A DNA stretch of 7,728 bases, from the NCBI GenBank assembly GCA_003456855.1, contig DMOO01000185.1:1-7728 (forward strand), in the 5' to 3' direction. The translations under genes were made by a program, and so were the position numbers. This document shows, piece after piece, positions 5,757-7,728 of this stretch. Source of the DNA: Sphaerochaeta sp. Its GTDB lineage: Bacteria; Spirochaetota; Spirochaetia; Sphaerochaetales; Sphaerochaetaceae. The notes under the pieces are model-generated. The model had not been told where the DNA came from. It did not search any database and saw nothing but the letters and a program-made list of their open reading frames with translations. Positions within the stretch are counted from its first letter, which is position 1, and every line of letters starts with the position of its first letter.

Positions 5757-7728
5757 ATGAAGCTAAATAATCTGAAACCTGGACAGACAGCAAGGGTCAT
5801 CTCCCTAGGCGGAGAAGGAGCCCTCAGACAGCATTTTCTTGATATGGGAATACTCCCGGAGACCGAGATGACCCTGGTCAAGCTCGCACCTATGGGCGAC
5901 CCTATGGAGTTCAGACTCCATGGCTATGAGCTTACACTGCGAGTATCCGACGCAAAGAACATAGAGGTGGAGCTCCTGGACAAGGCCACCGAGCAGAAAA
6001 CTCCGGCAAAGAAGGAGACCATAGAACACCCGGGTCTTGGTGAGGACGGAAAGTACCACAAGAAAGGAAGCGGAAACCCACTTCCAGAGGGCACTAGGCT
6101 CAAGTTCGCCCTTGTCGGGAACCAGAACAGCGGAAAGACCACCCTCTTCAACCAGCTCACAGGATCCAACCAGCATGTCGGAAACTTCCCCGGCGTCACC
6201 GTGGACAGGAAGGATGGAATGATCCGTGGTCAGGACAATGCGGTTGTGACCGACCTTCCAGGCATCTACTCCATGTCCCCATACTCCAGCGAGGAGCTTG
6301 TATCCAGGAACTTCATCCTGAATGAGAAGCCGCACTGCATCATAAACATAGTGGATGTGACCAGCATAGACCGCAGTCTCTACCTGACAATGCAGCTCCT
6401 TGAGCTTGGCATTCCGATGGTCTTAGCACTGAACATGATGGATGAAATGAAGGGTAATGGTGGCTCTGTGGACATCAATTCGATGGAAGCCATGCTTGGA
6501 ATTCCTGTAGTCCCGATCTCAGCCTCGAAGAACCACGGAGTCGACGAGCTCATCAGACACGCCGTGCATGTGGCCAAGAACCAGGAGGGTCCTCTGAGAC
6601 AGGATTTCTGCAGCTCAGACGACAACGGAGGCGCGGTCCACCGCTGCCTTCATGCAGTGATCCACCTTATCGAGGACCACGCCAAGGCTGCGGAGATCCC
6701 CACAAGGTTCGCGGCAAGCAAGATAATCGGCGGAGACAACCTGATCCTTGAGCAGCTCAAGCTCGATGACAACGAGAAGGAGATGCTTGAGCACATAGTA
6801 ATCCAGATGGAGAACGAGAGAGGCCTTGACCGCAATGCAGCCATTGCCGACATGAGATACGCCTACATCAGACGCGTCACCGCATCCTGCGTGACGAAAC
6901 CTGAACGCAGCGAGGAGCGAATCAGAAGCCAGAGACTGGACACCATCCTCACCGGAAAGTTCACGGCAATCCCGATGTTCATCCTGATCATGGGAACCGT
7001 GTTCTTCCTGACCTTCTTTGTAATCGGACCTTTCCTGCAGGACCTGCTTGCAATGGGAATCGGAGCACTTCAGGACGTTGTAGCCAGAGGCATGGAGTCC
7101 ATCAACGTCAACCCTGCGGTGCGGAGCCTTGTCATAGAGGGTATCTTCGAAGGCGTCGGAAGCGTTCTGAGCTTCCTGCCGTTGATAGTGATCATGTTCT
7201 TCTTCCTCTCCCTGCTTGAGGACAGCGGGTACATCGCCCGTGTCGCATTCGTCATGGACAAGCTTCTGAGGAAGATAGGACTTTCAGGACGAAGCATCGT
7301 ACCTATGCTCATAGGTTTCGGCTGCACGGTCCCTGCCGTCATGTCCACCAGGACCCTTCCAAGTGACAGGGACAGGAAGATGACGATTCTTCTCACCCCG
7401 TTCATGTCCTGCACGGCAAAGCTTCCTATCTACGGCTTCTTCGTCAACGCACTGTTCCCGAAGATCAGCTGGATACTGATCACAGCCCTGTATCTCCTGG
7501 GAATCCTTGTCGGGATCCTTGTTGCCCTGCTCTTCAAGAAGACTCTCTTCAAGGGAGAGGCTGTTCCGTTTGTCATGGAGCTTCCGAACTACAGGATGCC
7601 TCAGGCAAAGAACGTGATCAGACTGCTCTGGGAGAAGACGAAGGACTTCCTGCACAGGGCCTTCACCGTGATTCTGATTGCAACCATCGTGGTCTGGTTC
7701 CTCAAGAGCTTCGACTTCCACTTCAACC
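5757..7728 (+). CDS. feoB: Ferrous iron transporter, FeoA-FeoB fusion (3' end beyond right edge)
   Basis: This is an inner-membrane Fe(II) importer with a cytoplasmic G-protein domain. 657 codons are visible and the frame is open at the right edge. Residues 1-75 are a FeoA SH3-like domain (LKPGQTARVISL, FLDMGILP, GYELTLRVSDA). A charged linker (76-112) leads to the FeoB G domain, with GNQNSGKTT (121-129), the GNFPGVTVD G2 region, DLPG (166-169), NMMD (226-229) and SASKNHG (255-261), then a helical region. Membrane segments begin near 402. The FeoB gate motifs are present: GFGCTVPAVMSTR (520-532) and PFMSCTAKLPIY (548-559), both with their conserved Cys and Pro. The ATG is set by GAGG 6 nt upstream (5747-5750). 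FeoB is normally a separate protein from FeoA, but fusions are known. It is transcribed away from fusA and is probably iron-regulated, although no clear Fur box is seen. The missing end should carry the remaining membrane helices. Confidence 0.96.
   Translation, partial: MKLNNLKPGQTARVISLGGEGALRQHFLDMGILPETEMTLVKLAPMGDPMEFRLHGYELTLRVSDAKNIEVELLDKATEQKTPAKKETIEHPGLGEDGKYHKKGSGNPLPEGTRLKFALVGNQNSGKTTLFNQLTGSNQHVGNFPGVTVDRKDGMIRGQDNAVVTDLPGIYSMSPYSSEELVSRNFILNEKPHCIINIVDVTSIDRSLYLTMQLLELGIPMVLALNMMDEMKGNGGSVDINSMEAMLGIPVVPISASKNHGVDELIRHAVHVAKNQEGPLRQDFCSSDDNGGAVHRCLHAVIHLIEDHAKAAEIPTRFAASKIIGGDNLILEQLKLDDNEKEMLEHIVIQMENERGLDRNAAIADMRYAYIRRVTASCVTKPERSEERIRSQRLDTILTGKFTAIPMFILIMGTVFFLTFFVIGPFLQDLLAMGIGALQDVVARGMESINVNPAVRSLVIEGIFEGVGSVLSFLPLIVIMFFFLSLLEDSGYIARVAFVMDKLLRKIGLSGRSIVPMLIGFGCTVPAVMSTRTLPSDRDRKMTILLTPFMSCTAKLPIYGFFVNALFPKISWILITALYLLGILVGILVALLFKKTLFKGEAVPFVMELPNYRMPQAKNVIRLLWEKTKDFLHRAFTVILIATIVVWFLKSFDFHFN

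Noticed and set aside
5284..7721. Minus-strand frames opposite feoAB, including 176- and 145-residue ones
   Set aside because: They mirror the conserved FeoA/FeoB coding frame and show no recognisable domains.

Overview
The window looks like a chromosomal segment of a bacterium, most likely a spirochaete (Treponema- or Sphaerochaeta-like, possibly a gut or rumen lineage). The best clue is the elongation factor G. It carries the sequence features of the mitochondrial EFG1 / spirochaete-type translocase rather than those of the E. coli-type factor. A FeoA-FeoB fusion and periplasmic binding proteins with SPase I-like signals fit, but do not prove, this placement. No mobile element, CRISPR array, tRNA or rRNA was seen.

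Layout. Positions 1-5409 are read leftward and 5757-7728 rightward, so the two blocks diverge around an AT-rich 347-bp gap (5410-5756). The leftward block has two transcription units. The first is fusA (5409-3298) followed 52 nt later by a small DnaB/RecA-fold ATPase (3245-2538). It ends in a textbook rho-independent terminator at 2479-2508. The second begins with a candidate UP element plus promoter (2350-2397) and a roughly 130-nt leader. It encodes an amino-acid ABC transporter ATPase (2214-1102) and, 2 nt after that gene's stop codon, a secreted substrate-binding protein (1099 to beyond the left edge). The rightward block is one gene, a FeoA-FeoB ferrous iron transporter, cut by the right edge.

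The most unusual content is in the transporter unit. The binding protein has a 254-residue internal repeat, so that a signal peptide is followed first by only the C-terminal half of a family 3 binding protein and then by a complete one. The ATPase carries a C-terminal extension of about 125 residues that looks like a degenerate RsbW/HATPase-type domain. The leader has a 17-bp perfect palindrome between -35 and -10. Further down it has three complementary segment pairs in crossing order, which would cover the ribosome-binding site of the ATPase and the start of a possible 18-codon upstream ORF. Together these suggest an unusually regulated amino-acid uptake system. No permease gene is visible; it may lie left of the window or be fused to the binding protein.

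In function, the window combines translation elongation (EF-G), an uncharacterised ATPase co-transcribed with it, amino-acid import and Fe(II) import.
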